From contig CM076668.1 in NCBI GenBank assembly GCA_038496675.1, forward strand, positions 4,034,076 to 4,098,075: a stretch of DNA of 64,000 nucleotides, given 5' to 3'. This document shows, one piece after another, positions 1 to 12,152 of this stretch. A model generated the notes under the pieces. The model saw nothing but the letters and a program-made list of their open reading frames with translations, was not told the origin of the DNA and searched no databases. The position numbers and the translations under genes were made by a program. Origin of the DNA: Rachycentron canadum. Its lineage: Eukaryota > Chordata > Actinopteri > Carangiformes > Rachycentridae. Positions within the stretch are counted from its first letter, which is position 1. Each line of letters starts with the position of its first letter.

Positions 1-77
1 CTCTTTTTTCTTCCATTTATTAAAAACAAACAAACAAAAAAAAACCATTACAAACTGTACATTCAATTCAATCCAAT

Positions 78-761
78 TCAATTGAATTCTGTTTCCAAGC
101 TCATGAACAAGTTTTTACTCAGAACGGCAGAATCTGTGATACAATTAATGTACTTTTCATGTTTCTTAGCGTTTGGTGTGACTCGTGTGATATTGACAAG
201 TGAGTCTAATAGTTTCCCCATTCGCTTTTCCATGATATCAGTCATAGTCATGAGTTTCTTGCTCCGTTCTATCAGGTCAGCTGCTTGTCTAACAAACTGC
301 TAAAGCTGTTCTGTTGTCAACAGAATAGTTTCTGCCTGAACTCTCGTCTTTGTCATTAATGTAGAGAATTTTTCTTCTTCCAGCTCCTCAGACACATCCT
401 TAATTCTCTCCAGGACATCCTTATGTAGATCAACAATTGTCATCAATTATTTTCCTAATTGTTCCACTTCTTTTATATTAATTTTCTTGTCTGTATCTTG
501 AATAGATTAGCGATGACTGTAGCTGCTTCCATATATTGCCATTCTTGCTATAGCCGACCCTCCTACTAACAAAGCAGCAGCCATCCCCATAACTCCAACT
601 CCTCCAATAACAGCTCCGACTTCTTTAGATATCTCCTCAAGGCTGCTTGTAATGACCGACATTCTTTCCTCTTTGTCTTCAAACAGATCAACAAATGATC
701 TCCCAGTTTCACATAGTCTGTATAGTAGCTCAGACAATTTAGGCAGTAGATGTCTGGACAT
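78..761 (-). pseudogene. Apolipoprotein-L/SMCO3-like coding region with three in-frame stops
   Basis: On the minus strand an ATG at 759-761 opens 84 codons, then TAA (507-509). The same frame continues as good coding sequence with TAA at 447-449 and TAG at 300-302, and ends at TGA (78-80), giving 228 codon positions in one frame. The N-terminal part has a charged amphipathic stretch (about residues 15-47), then a Gly/Ala-rich hydrophobic segment (about 48-73, core GGVGVMGMAAALLVGG). The part after the stops is charged and coiled-coil-like (KDVLERIKDVSEELEEEK; QAADLIERSKKLM). A hydrophobic glycine-rich hairpin between coiled coils is the layout of apolipoprotein-L and SMCO3-like proteins, which are often single-exon-coding and multicopy in fish. 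The family call is by layout, not alignment. Frame is kept and only stops have been gained, so decay is recent, or the stops are sequencing errors. No upstream exon was recognised. Confidence 0.55.
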
Positions 762-3700
762 TTTCAGAGGATTTTAATTAATTCATTGTACTGGAATGAA
801 GTCTATTACTAAACTCAGCGACCTTCTGCTGTTTCAGTCCTTTGTGTTGAGTGTTGATTGTCTTCCAGAGCCTCCACAGCCCTGTATGAGATTTGTAAAA
901 GGTTAGATATACGTTGATCTGCATCTCAGAGATGAAGTGCACCTTAAGTATCTTGTAAGAAATTGATGTCCAGATCTGTGGGAATGTTTAATTAGTTTAA
1001 TTTATGGGCTACATGCTAATATAAATTAAATATGTTGTAGCAGAAGCGAAGTAACATGCAGTCAATGTTACCTTGTTGTCTCCACATTTATGTTGTTTTT
1101 AGGAGGATATCCATTTCCTCGAGAGGACAAGCAGTCAGTCATCTATAATACAGAAATCTAACGAAAATCACCAAAGGAGTTATAGTATAGTAGACAGTAG
1201 ACAGTATGAACTTGGCATCTATGAACACACTAGTCTTTAGAAAGATATTATTTTGAATGAGAAAAAGAAATAAAATCTGATAAATATTAATGTAAAACAA
1301 CAAGTGACAGTGGTTGGCTACCTTCAGATTTTCATTGCCCCCATTAAAATTGCATCAATAAACTTTTAAAATAACAGTAAACTTATCTAAACTACTAAAA
1401 AACTAAACTAGACTTCATTAGCCTAGCCAGTTGTGTATGTAAAAGGTTTTACTGTTTTGGGTTGTTTGTGTGAGAGGGTTTCAGAAGTGTGAGTAAGACA
1501 CTTGCAGGGATTTTCAGTATAATGTGAATGAGTTTGGTTTCATATGTGTGTTTGAATGCTAATTCTAGATAATGTCCTTGATGGCCCCTTATATGTAAAA
1601 TTAATAAAGTAAATGAAAATTAAAGTTACTTACATGATGGTTGATCAGTCTGTTGCCTTTTCACAAAATACTCTCACTTACATTTGCAAAGATCTCAGCC
1701 GTGCACAGCTTGTTCCTTATATAATAGATGTCAAATGAAACTACCACACTTTCCAATAGAACATGCCAAAGCCTTAAACATCTGGTATGTTGACTTACCC
1801 GCTCAGAAGAGTGTGTTTCACAGGAGCTATTCAATTGTCTGAAATCACTTTCAATATAAAACAGAAAGTAAAAAGACGAGTGTCATCAATCACTGAAGAA
1901 AAAACAAAACATGTCATTTTTAAATGAGAAGTTCCTGAACTATGACACTTAAAGATACACTGAACCATCAATTATCTAAAGCTGTTATTGACAGGTCTTT
2001 GGTAACTTTCCTTTAGTGTTAAACAAATCAAATCACATCACTACATTTCGTGGCAGGTTAAGAATCAGCTTATTAAAACATAAATTATTTACAGCACCGT
2101 CAAGGGCAATAAATAACAGAGTCAACTGTTCATTGACAGTTGTAACAACCAGCTCCAGTATTAAAAAGACAGGAACCAAACCTCCATGTTCATGTCAGTT
2201 GGACCGTCGTGATGGCACACACAAGTAAATGAAATAGATTTTAAAATGAAAGAAAATATAGTCAATAGCTCAAACTGAAAATAAAAAAAAAAGAAAAGCT
2301 TTGACAAAAATGTGGGATGAGAAACGACACATAATACAGACCCATCATTTGCTTACATTCGCCTTGTTAACTCAGAAACATTAATCAACACGTATTTAAA
2401 ACTAGTGCTTGAAGTGGATAAGTGAAAGTGCCGGTACTCACCTCTGCATTGGCTGATTGGAGCAAAACATTATTCAATTCTAAATTTCTACAGTGAATAG
2501 AAGGACACTAAGAGATATCGCTGACATATACGATATGTATGTATTTTCTCAAAGAGCCATTTGCCAAATTATTCATTTGATACGATATATTACGCAGATG
2601 CAGATCTGCAATGGAGTAACATTTATCAGAGAAGGCATGTGGTACTGCTACTTGTGAGAAATGCTGGTACGCAAGAAAAAGCACCAATACAAGACAGAGT
2701 GAAATAAAGTACTGTGTCTCGGCCCACTGTTTAAAACCAATAAAAACGTAATTGTGTTTCAGTCTAGACTGTAGTCTTGATTTAACCCTTAAAAGTGAAA
2801 GGTTTATTGGGTATAGATAATAAATCACCTCTTCTGTTAGGTTTAAGTACTAAAAGCAGCACATCTATGTGGATAATCTGAATATGAAATGCATAGCCTC
2901 TGTGCTACTCTGGTTTTGATTATGGATTAAGCTTCTCTTATTTTTGGGATCGCTGCGTTTTTCTCGAGGTCACACGGATACTTGATACTCGTTCTTTCAT
3001 TTTGATTATTGAATTGCAGTGTGAGTGCGATAACAAAAGAGCCACACCGAAATATTTGTGAAGGGAAGGTCCAGAAACAGCAGGTTGCTATAATCCTTAT
3101 TAAAAGTTTTACCAATATATAAGCTCTCCAAACCAGAACAGTCAGCACCCATTGTTCTCACGTCTGTACAGATCTTCATGTTTAAATGCAGTGTGAGAGG
3201 TTGTGAAGTTAATAAACTGTACTTAAAGGCATATTCCAAAACTTTGATCATGACATTGTAAATTAGTCTTGAATGTATATTTATACATACGCTGGATCCG
3301 ATCACTGCGCATTCCACCGTGTTGTCCTATCATGGTATACTGCAGTCTAAAATGCACTGAGTTTTAAAATCCTGTTGTTTTTTAATTCATATCAACCCAG
3401 AATCAACTGCTTCCAAGCGAATGAAGCAGCATTTAGCATTTAGCTTCACAATAACATCCAGGACTCGAGATTAGAGACAAGTAGAGTAGAGGGACACCCG
3501 GAAACCAATAAAATAAAAAAAAAATAAAAAATCAACATGATTTTTCCCACTCTCGGTTTAATATGAACAGCCTTCCACAGTAAGACATTTAGAATTTCTT
3601 TGTCTGCTCTTTTATCCTTTACATTTTCCTTCCTCCTCTGTCTCCTTTACTGCCTCCTAGCTCAATCTAGACATAAGTCCTTCTCCTAAATCTCTGCTTC

Positions 3701-4045
3701 ATAAAACTATCAAAATGTACATTTAGCAGTAAGGTGAGCCGAAAATGAGAGGGTTTAAAGAAATACGTGCTAAATTAAAGAAATGACAGGCATCAATTAG
3801 GGATGACAGAAAAGTTAGGGGTAAAAAAAGATCGAGACTTAGAAAACGGAGATATGCACTGAAGCGGCCAGGTTTCTGTAAGCCTCCATCTCTGTACTTC
3901 AAACTGGAGTATTAGATTAATACTCACCAGAGCCATTATGATGACTAGAGGATATCCTCCTCAGCCCCAATAGAGCTGATCAGACTTGGGTTTATGTGCT
4001 GGTCAGGTTGCAGAGACTAGAGGACTTCCTGCCTCAAGAATTGGC
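762..4045. other. AT-rich intergenic stretch, nothing recognised
   Basis: Several short ORFs occur (up to 106 codons on the minus strand near 2508-2828) but none has recognisable protein character, splice context or conservation signals. Poly-A runs occur near 2286 and 3510. Regulatory elements of the gene at 78-761 could lie just to its right, but I cannot point to any. Confidence 0.5.
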
Positions 4046-4232
4046 GTTCTTCCTCCCGCAGTCCAAAGACATAAACGTTTAGATTAATTGGTGACTCCGT
4101 AGATGTGAGTATGACCGTGAATGGTAGTTTGTCTGACTGACTGGTGACCTGTCCTCGCCCAGTGTCAGCTGGGTTTGTCTCCAGCCCCCTGAGACCCTGA
4201 TGGATAAGCGGTATTGATAATGGATGGATTTT
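4046..4232 (+). repeat. Teleost SINE-like repeat, 3' part
   Basis: This copy carries the recognisable 3' half of a very common fish tRNA-type SINE-like repeat: a 'cctcccgcagtccaaagac' block, 'gattaattggtgactc', 'gtgaatggt', 'ctggtgacctgtcc', 'tgtctccagccccctgagac' and the terminal 'ggataagcggtattgataatggatgg'. The tRNA-like head is absent, so it is 5' truncated. Family membership is by recall of the consensus. Confidence 0.75.
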
Positions 4233-7200
4233 CATGTTGGAAGTGAGAAAAAAAAAAAAACTCTATTAAATAATAAATAATCTCTATTTGACCATCCGAA
4301 TGAGAAAATATCACTAAAGTAAGTAATTCATAGTTCTTGTGATTTGAGTGAACCGACCCTTTCAAGTTGTAATCTCTTAATGAGCTTATTCAGTTTCTGT
4401 CTGAAAGTGAGGCCCTGTTCACCCCTGGCATTAACATACGTCTTGGGTGATCTAATCGCAAGCGGACGTGTTCAGGTGTACCACGTTCGAACGTGGTCTT
4501 GGCCTTGTGCGGTTAAAGGCTATTCTTTAAGCAGCGTGTAGGTGAATGTGTCTTGGAAGTGTCTACTCAACTGATGTCCTCAGCCACAGATTCATTTGTT
4601 TTCCACACATTTATTTGAGGTGGCCCACCACAATAACAACACTGACACCATATTTCAAAGGGCTGAAACCGTAATGTAATTGTAGAGCACGGCAATGGTT
4701 TGCTCAACCCTTCTTGACCCGGGGTCTGTCATAGTCAGGCTAAAAATAACAATGCATTTAGTCTTTACAAACAGAAATCATGAATGTCTTTCTTTGAGTC
4801 TAGAGTGAGATCCAATCACAAGTGGTCATTCAAGGTGCCTGTGAACCAATACTTAGTGATACCGAACGTGGACGGAAGACCAGGGGTGATTAGCCTAGCT
4901 TAGCATTAAGAGATCAAGACGCATGCCTCCTCAGATGCTTCCTGGTGGAGTGAGATGGCCCAAAGAGCACATCTGAGCTGATGGGGACATCCTGGAGCCC
5001 TGGCCTGGTCTGTGTACGAAGCTGGTACATTTAGAGCCACGTAATGGCATTGATCCTCCACACCTTGATCCTGGACTGCGTCACTGTCAAAGAGAGAGCC
5101 AGAACACCTGTCAAAGCTTTCCCAGTCTTGTCTCTTAGCCCAGGTGGGAGAGTGCTGGGCTGAGGGGAGCTTAACAGTGCGATGATATTGACCATTGCTG
5201 TCTCTGCCGCACACTGTTGAAAAGACGGAGTTGTTCGGCATCTGCTAAAAATCATTGCTTTGAGAAACAGGATGGACATCAGGTTGGGTTCCAGCAGTGC
5301 AACAGCTGGACAACCATGCTCTGTATCTCTGGACCCCTGGGTAGGACACTCCCTCCATCAGATAAAGACAAAGAGCAGAAAAACGCAGGCACACAGGGAA
5401 ACGTCTGGTCTTCTGTTGGCCACTGTAGGTGTCACCAAGCATGGAGGCAGGAGGCAGCGGGACATTTCCCATCTGGCCGCTTTGTCCTAGAGAAGAGCTC
5501 TGTCGGCAGGCAGGAGGAGCAGGGGCAGTCTGCGACGGCAGGTGAGCTTCTTATTCACCACCAGACTCCATGTCTTTGGAAGAGGCGAGAACAAGGAGGG
5601 GAGCTTACTCCTGCAACTCCTGAACAGTGAAGCTTTTCCAAGCTGTTATTATTGTTGTTGTCTTGGTGGTTTCTGCGCCGCATGCAAACAATGCACAGTA
5701 AGGACACATGGCTCCAGGGTGAGGGCCAGGCTGGTATCCTCTGAACTAAGGCCCGACTCACAGTGGGCGTTGGAGGTCAAAGTAAATGATGTAACCAGCA
5801 TGACAGGAAGGGCAGAGACGGATACCACAGTGTGAGAGAAAGCCCCTTGCTGTGCTTGCATGAGAGACAAACCCAATAGTGAGATCTCTTAGGGGGCAAA
5901 AGCCTCATGAAAAATTAGTGCATGTTCAAAATATGCCAAACTACAAGATATATATCGACAACATTGTTGCTGTTATTGCACAAGAAATGTAGAAGAAGAG
6001 GAGGTTAAATGATGATTGGTATTTTTCAGTTCTCAGTTTCCGCAGTGTTGGGTTTGATTATCCAGTATCTGAATTCAATCTTTCATCTCATTCAAATCAC
6101 GGCTTTAATTTGAAGAAACATAGAGAACATTTAGTGTTGGCTCGAACTCCAGAGGCAGTGGTATCATATATGGCTATGGACCTTTTTTTTTCCCACATTA
6201 AATTTCCCCCCTGCTCTGTGTGGCGACCTCACCTTTCTGTCATTAAGTCAGCCAGACGCTACTTCATCTGGCAAATTGTTGTGGTTTAGATGATATTCCT
6301 GAAACCTCTACGAGCTGTGTTCATTTGTCTGAAATGCAAAATAGAAAGTGCCTCATAACAAGTACCTGCTCCTAATTAGGCTGTTTGTTATCATGGTCCG
6401 CCACATTGCATGGTTTTCATTTCAGGACTTATTCATGTTTGATTGCACTGGTGTTTCTACCTCTGTGAATGTTTAGCTGTGCTTGCATATTAAATTACAT
6501 GTTTTTTTATTTTGTCTGTATTACTGTTGCTAGGTGTTGTAGGTTTTTTTTCTGTTGTTATTCCCTTTGGTCAAATATAGCAGTTGTGACCATGTTCACT
6601 GCCCCAGTTCCCGCTCTGGAAACGCAATACTTCCTGTTTGTCAGAAGACCTTGCTGCCCCCTTGAGAAAAAACAATATACCGGAGTGTTGACAACAGCCA
6701 ATGTGCTCAGCCAGCCTGGTGCCAGCGCTGAAGGAAGGATGGAGGCCAACTGTGAGTAAATTGGTGGCAAGAGGATGAAAGCTTTGATAAACTCACTGTG
6801 CGTTACCTGCCCAGCAACAGAGGGCAGACGGACAAAGTTAGCCAGTAGCTGGTGAGCAGAGCTGAAATTAGTTAATATTACACTTCTGTTTGTTAGGTGG
6901 CCATAAGCAAAACTGCCGAATACGTTTCCACCATGTCTGCTGGATGTGTTCACATTCACCCCTAACATCTTAATAAGGTGGCAATATGGCAGCCGGCGAA
7001 TTTGCCTTTTCTTCACAGTCGTTAAACTGCGGAATAGAGGGATGGGATGCGTTGAAGGTATGGTAAACAGGAGGGAAATTTCTGCACTTCTCTCTTGCTG
7101 TTTTTCCCCGTGTGCCAAAATCCTGTGGCTCCTGTAGCTCCACTGATGTAGATTAAAGTGGACTGGCCAAATAGACTGAAGTAGCCCAGTTGTTGTAGCT

Positions 7201-8390
7201 ATGGCTCCAGTGGCTCCAGGGAACCAGGCACGTGGAGTAGCAAAGGGTAATGTTTGTTTGTTAACTCCATATGTTCTGTACCACTGTATGTATATGCTTG
7301 TGTGTATATATATATACATATATGCGTGTATGGGAATGCATGTGTGTCAAATTTCCACATGAAGCAAAGGTTTATGTTATTTAAATTGGCTCATACATCA
7401 TACTACCAGCCCATTATGACTGAGCTCTGCTATCTGAACCACACATCTCCTGTTTTCTTTTTGTCTTCATTATTTGCATAAACCGGTCACTGGTCTGAGG
7501 AACGTCGATCACAAATGGTGCGAGGAAACACTGGAGCTTTGCCTATCTGCTCCAGCTCGTTCTTTCCGTTTTCTTTACTGCAAGTACTCTAGTAGCGGAG
7601 ACTTAGAGTTGGAGGAAAAACACAGGAAAAAAACTCTCAGCGGTCTTATTACTACAGTCCAAAATCTGACCAAACCCACATTGGATCAAACCTTCAGACT
7701 GGGGTGTAGTGAAGATTATAAACCCTATATAGTAGATATTTGGGCCACAGAAAAGGGAGTTTTCAGTCATATTATAAATCTGGAGCCAACATGTGCTTCA
7801 TGAAGATTCAAGAAGCAGCTGAAATACAGAATAAAGAGTCTTGATTGCCATTGCACAAAAGAACTGTTGTTGCAACTCCGATATAGGTGATATAATAAAA
7901 TACAATATAGGAAGTCTGTTCGGTGTAAGATTAAAGTTTTTAATCAGATCAGATGTGTTCTGTGCGTAATACTGCCAGGATTTTACTCTGGACACTTATT
8001 GCAACAGCAACAATTTTATCTTTTGTCACTAAGGTTGTGTACACTCTATATAGTCATCTACCATGCTTAAGGTCTTTGCAGGCATTTGACTGGCTGGATG
8101 ATGTGATGCAGTGAAGGACAAGCTGAGCCTGGTTCATGTTTTTTTTTTTCTGGACACCCCAGTGTTGTGTTACTGTGTTTGGACCTTGCCATGTCACTGG
8201 ACTGGCTCAGCTGAAACTGCAACTCTAATGCAGCACAACTATCTGCCTGAACACTGCCTCAGGGAAAGTTCAGCCACACAGATGTCTCATCTAATACAAT
8301 TTTCCACCAAAACTTTAGGAATAAGCTTTTTAAAAAAAACAAAACAAAAAAAAAAAAAACATGGGTAAACCTGCTAATAAAAGCCAATTG
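4233..8390. other. Intergenic stretch with a long unassigned ORF
   Basis: There is no recognisable gene. A 253-codon minus-strand ORF (6558-7319) is the longest uninterrupted frame in the left 30 kb outside gap sequence. Its first codons derive from a TA-rich microsatellite (around 7300-7325) and it matches no family I know. Around 6780-6880 the sequence resembles multicopy fish DNA-transposon filler ('cagacggacaaagttagccagtagctgg'). Poly-T/A runs occur at 6183, 8140 and 8345. Confidence 0.4.
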
Positions 8391-8394
8391 ACTC

Positions 8395-8795
8395 TTTTAC
8401 TACTACAGACATGTTTGCCATTCTGTTTGGACTGAGGACACATAACTGTGGAAAGTGAGCTACGAGTCGTTTTTCCACTGATACCACAGATCTGTCACGT
8501 CTCATCACCGCGTTGGTGCTCAGAGTCTCTGAGACACTTCAAATTGGTGACTGTGTGTTTTTAAGTTATTTCGGAAGATGTAGACACAGCGTTTCTGCTG
8601 TAACAGGACTGCGCTAGACAGGTGACAGGTCTTTTTCTGTGCTCTCAAAGAATTATTAGTGTGCTCACCCGGGTGTGGTGTTTACATCAATGCCCATGGA
8701 GCCAATAAATACCCGTGTCTAAATACCAATTGTAGCCTTTTCCACTGCCGACAAAAAACAACTGTTAGCAGGTTTTTTAACAGGTTTTTTTTACC
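8395..8795 (+). repeat. Unclassified dispersed repeat, copy 1
   Basis: This segment is homologous to 50735-51135 over about 400 bp. Shared blocks in the same order are 'ttggactgaggacaca', 'gtgtttttaagtt...ttcgga', 'ggacaggtgacaggt/c', 'gtgtttacat', 'ttttccactgccgacaaaa' / 'ttttccattgacggcaaaa' and 'ttagcaggttttttaac' / 'ttagcgggttttttgat'. No coding capacity or clear terminal repeats are visible, so it is probably a non-autonomous DNA transposon of unknown family. Confidence 0.65.
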
Positions 8796-10073
8796 AGGGG
8801 CTGAAGATGCATCTTTACCTGAGGCTTTGGCATCATGGGAGGATAGGATCCCTACCTGGTGAACAAATAAACCCCAAACACCACATCAGAATTTAAACCC
8901 TGCTAATGCAAGTGTTCAAACAGGAACTAACCTATGTGCACAATGTGAGTAGTTTAGTGAGTCTTGGAGTCTGGAGGGTTGACTACACACAGCTGCAGCA
9001 GCTCTGCCTGTGAGCAGTCAGGTGACACCAGAGGCTGACACTGATCAGCAATACTTGCAATCCAAAACTAATATAATGATAATTATATGACAGCATATTA
9101 TAGCACACTTTTAACAAGGAAGTAATTCAGATTACTAATGCAAATAGTGTATAAAGAAATGCCAAATGACTATCAGAGTATATTAAATTAAGGGGGTAAA
9201 ATGCTGTATTTAATATTGTACTTATTGTTTTTAAAGTGATGCGATATTATGTTAAGATGATTAAACACAAGTGAATTGACCATGTCTTCGTATCTGAAAA
9301 CCGGGATATGCATCTGATGACCCTGAGATGTCAGAGTCAATTTGTTAACAGTGTCAAATTTTCCTTTAGCAAAACCTTAGTGCGCTATAACATTCTTTGC
9401 ATGTCATCTTAAATAAAACTTTAAAGTCTATGCAAAAATGTAATACATAAAGGTCCGATGGCAGAGGATAAAGAAACCCTAGATGCTAATTTGTGGTCAG
9501 TTTTTCTGCTTTCTCACTGATGGTCTAGGATTGGGATTTGGGATGGGGAACCTGATCCAGGTCTGTTGCTCCCGTCTGCATATGGAATTCATCCACCACA
9601 TACATCCATTTTTCATCATCACCCTCCTCTCCTTTCTCCATTGTTGTGCTGAGTTTCTAATGGGACTCTGGTTGACCATTGGGACCTATATACGCCAAAT
9701 GCTCTGCACTCTTTCATCCTCTTCATTCCCTCCCATCTGCGAGATCCGGGAATGGCTCCTGTCTTTGAAAGTGACTTTAAACTATACCACGTGATAGCCT
9801 TGATAGCCCCTTAATGAAAAAATAAAAAAAATAAAATAAAAAAATCAAGTTTAACTTAACCCTAGAGGAAAATGTGGCTGCTTAAAGCTTGCCTCTGTTG
9901 TCTGACATGTTTGTCATATTTTTCTCCTACAAGGAGAATAGGTGAGAAAACTAGCAACAGGAGTCATACTTGAACCTTAAATAAGTTTAAATTTCATTTT
10001 AAAGTGGGTCAAAATTGACTGGTGTGTTGTTACTTTTGTGACAAAAAGATTTCAGCATTTCATTTGCCAGGTA
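8796..10073. other. Intergenic, nothing recognised
   Basis: AT-rich sequence with an A-rich tract near 9815-9845. The 103-codon plus-strand ORF at 9483-9794 has no recognisable domain and is judged fortuitous. Confidence 0.5.
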
Positions 10074-10472
10074 TATATATATATATATATATATATANNN
10101 NNNNNNNNNNNNNNNNNNNNNNNNNNNNNNNNNNNNNNNNNNNNNNNNNNNNNNNNNNNNNNNNNNNNNNNNNNNNNNNNNNNNNNNNNNNNNNNNNNNN
10201 NNNNNNNNNNNNNNNNNNNNNNNNNNNNNNNNNNNNNNNNNNNNNNNNNNNNNNNNNNNNNNNNNNNNNNNNNNNNNNNNNNNNNNNNNNNNNNNNNNNN
10301 NNNNNNNNNNNNNNNNNNNNNNNNNNNNNNNNNNNNNNNNNNNNNNNNNNNNNNNNNNNNNNNNNNNNNNNNNNNNNNNNNNNNNNNNNNNNNNNNNNNN
10401 NNNNNNNNNNNNNNNNNNNNNNNNNNNNNNNNNNNNNNNNNNNNNNNNNNNNNNNNNNNNNNNNNNNNNNNN

Positions 10473-10505
<33 letters not shown>
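10074..10505. repeat. (TA)n microsatellite interrupted by a 375-bp assembly gap
   Basis: TA dinucleotide runs flank a run of N (10098-10472) on both sides, so the gap is the unassembled core of one long TA tract or of something embedded in it. ORFs running through the N block are artefacts. Confidence 0.95.
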
Positions 10506-10510
<5 letters not shown>

Positions 10511-11217
10511 TTTTTTTTGGACCTACTTCCAGTTTTATATTTGACACATGTAGGATCGTCTGCATCTAGGCGACTACCACTAGCTAGCTATCATTGCTGT
10601 AGCTGTGGATGTTATTTTGATAATGAAGAATCTTAGCAATCTTGTTAGCTTATTAGCTAAGTAGGAAATTTTAAGACAGATTCTAACTTTAATAATTTGA
10701 TTACAAGTCAGACATACAGACAGACATTCCATAAGCCTACTTATTGGTTTGGAAATGACACAGGCAACTGTTCACAGCTTTGAAAGGGAAGCTTAGCTAG
10801 GCTACTACCGCTAAAATGGATAAGGAATCAGTGATGAAAAAAAGCCGGGTAAGTTTTGGGCAGCTCAGCTCCCAGCCCCGCCAAGAGTCCCCTGTCTGCC
10901 GAAAAGCATTGGTGAATGACTGACCATTAAGACTTTACCACAGTGGTCCAACCTGTGGTCCTTTGCTGTAGTTCGTCCCATCTATCTCTCTTTCCCCTAC
11001 CATTACTGTAAAGGTGCAAACTACAAAAAAACTCCTGAATGTCTGCTTCCTAAATTGTCTAAGAAACAAAGGTGAATAGTGTCAGGGAATTGCTGATTTT
11101 ATGATGACCCTTCACACTTGCTGTTTACCAGATTTAATCCCCTGTTCAGTTTATTATGGTGACGAGGAAACGTCTGCAGATAAATAAAAAACCCTCTGAC
11201 TGTCTGCTTCTGAGGTT
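10506..11217. other. Intergenic, nothing recognised
   Basis: There is no convincing coding or RNA signal. The sequence is of mixed composition with scattered 'gctagc' and 'ttagct' motifs typical of fish DNA-transposon debris, but not enough to assign a family. Confidence 0.4.
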
Positions 11218-11470
11218 CCATCCATCCATGGGTCATGGGTGGCTGGAGCCAACCTGTGACATTGGATGAGGACAGGTCGCCAGTCTAACACAGAGATACA
11301 GTGACAAACAACCAGCCGCACTCACAGGGCAGTTTAGAGTCACCATTTAACCGAAACGTGCATGTCACTGGACTGTGAATCCACACAGGCTCAGGGAGAA
11401 CATGCAAACTCCACACAGAGTGGTCCCAGGCCTGGGGCTCAAACCAGACCCGTCTTGCTATGAGGAAAGG
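11218..11470 (-). repeat. Teleost SINE-like repeat, nearly complete, minus orientation
   Basis: Read on the minus strand, this contains the head-proximal 'caagacgggtctggtttgag', 'ctctgtgtggagtttgcatg', 'ttctccctgagcctgtg', 'gactctaaactgccctgtg', 'tgactggcgacctgtcc' and the 3' 'ggctccagccacccatg...tggatgga' blocks of the common fish tRNA-type SINE-like repeat. It appears diverged in the middle. Confidence 0.8.
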
Positions 11471-11708
11471 CAAGTCATGCGTAGACTCAGTGATGGAGCA
11501 GTTAGGGAAAGGGTCTTCCTATCCACCATGTAAGCTCCTGCTGCTCTCATTATGGAGAAAAATAGACACTGTTCAGATCTATTTATTGATGCATTTAAAG
11601 TAATAATTTCCTATAACAGACAAAATTAGAGAAATATCCAGTCCTTTTACTGTTGTAGACAATTCAACCAAGACCTGAAACAATTGCTACATTTTGTATA
11701 ACTGAGGT

Positions 11709-11785
11709 AGAGTCTCATGCTCTACCGACTGAGCTAGCCAGGCTTCTGTAGCCTGGCTAGCTCAGTCGGTAGAGCATGAGACTCT
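11709..11785. repeat. 36-bp perfect inverted repeat made from the 5' half of a tRNA-Lys
   Basis: Left arm 11709-11744 is the exact reverse complement of right arm 11750-11785, with a 5-nt spacer (tctgt). The right arm is the 5' half of the tRNA-Lys-like gene starting at 11751 and runs into its anticodon loop. Weaker homology continues outward from the left arm (ctgag), with the rest of the loop shortened. A transcript would fold into a long hairpin that competes with the cloverleaf. Confidence 0.95.
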
Positions 11786-11823
11786 TAATCTCAGGGTCGT
11801 GGGCTTGAGCCCCACGTTGGGCG
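11751..11823 (+). tRNA. tRNA-Lys(CTT)-like gene, probably impaired
   Basis: The 73-nt sequence folds as a cloverleaf: acceptor stem GCCTGGC/GTTGGGC with three G-U pairs, D arm GCTC-AGTCGGTA-GAGC, anticodon stem TGAGA/TCTCA with loop CTCTTAA (anticodon CTT at 11784-11786), T stem GTGGG/CCCAC and discriminator G. The A box is good. The T loop reads CTTGAGC instead of TTCGAGC, so T54 and C56 are changed, which weakens the B box and the G19-C56 tertiary pair. No run of four T follows for about 190 nt, so normal Pol III termination is absent. With the abutting inverted half-copy, it is probably a pseudogene or tRNA-derived copy rather than an active gene. Confidence 0.75.
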
Positions 11824-12152
11824 CTGCAGGCCCTCAGGAGCAGCCACCTGTGTGAAAACACAAACTGAGACTTGGTGATTCCAATAGTCCAAGGAGTCAA
11901 AGGGCCCCTTTGTGTATGGCTTTGATACCTTCAAGAACAGAAATGGTACAAGGCAGTACATCCAAAGACTTAAACCAATACAATTTGACTAGTTCTTGAA
12001 ACATACTAATTGTTACATTTTGAATATTGCTTTATACTCTTAGTTATCAGCCTGTAGACCCCAGCCTCAGTACAATTTGCTCTGTGGAATTATAAATGTG
12101 TGTGTTGAGTGGCTTTTTGTGTTCCGATGCGACCTCTTCTTGGGCTAAAGAG

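Noticed and set aside
5217..5630. 137-codon plus-strand ORF and overlapping frames at 4.9-5.9 kb
   Set aside because: Several overlapping frames are open in both directions in a locally GC-richer stretch. None shows domain character or splice context.
9999..10636. Several long ORFs on both strands
   Set aside because: They run through the N gap and flanking TA repeats; there is no real sequence to support them. The same holds for ORFs at 29226-29864 and 63233-63562.
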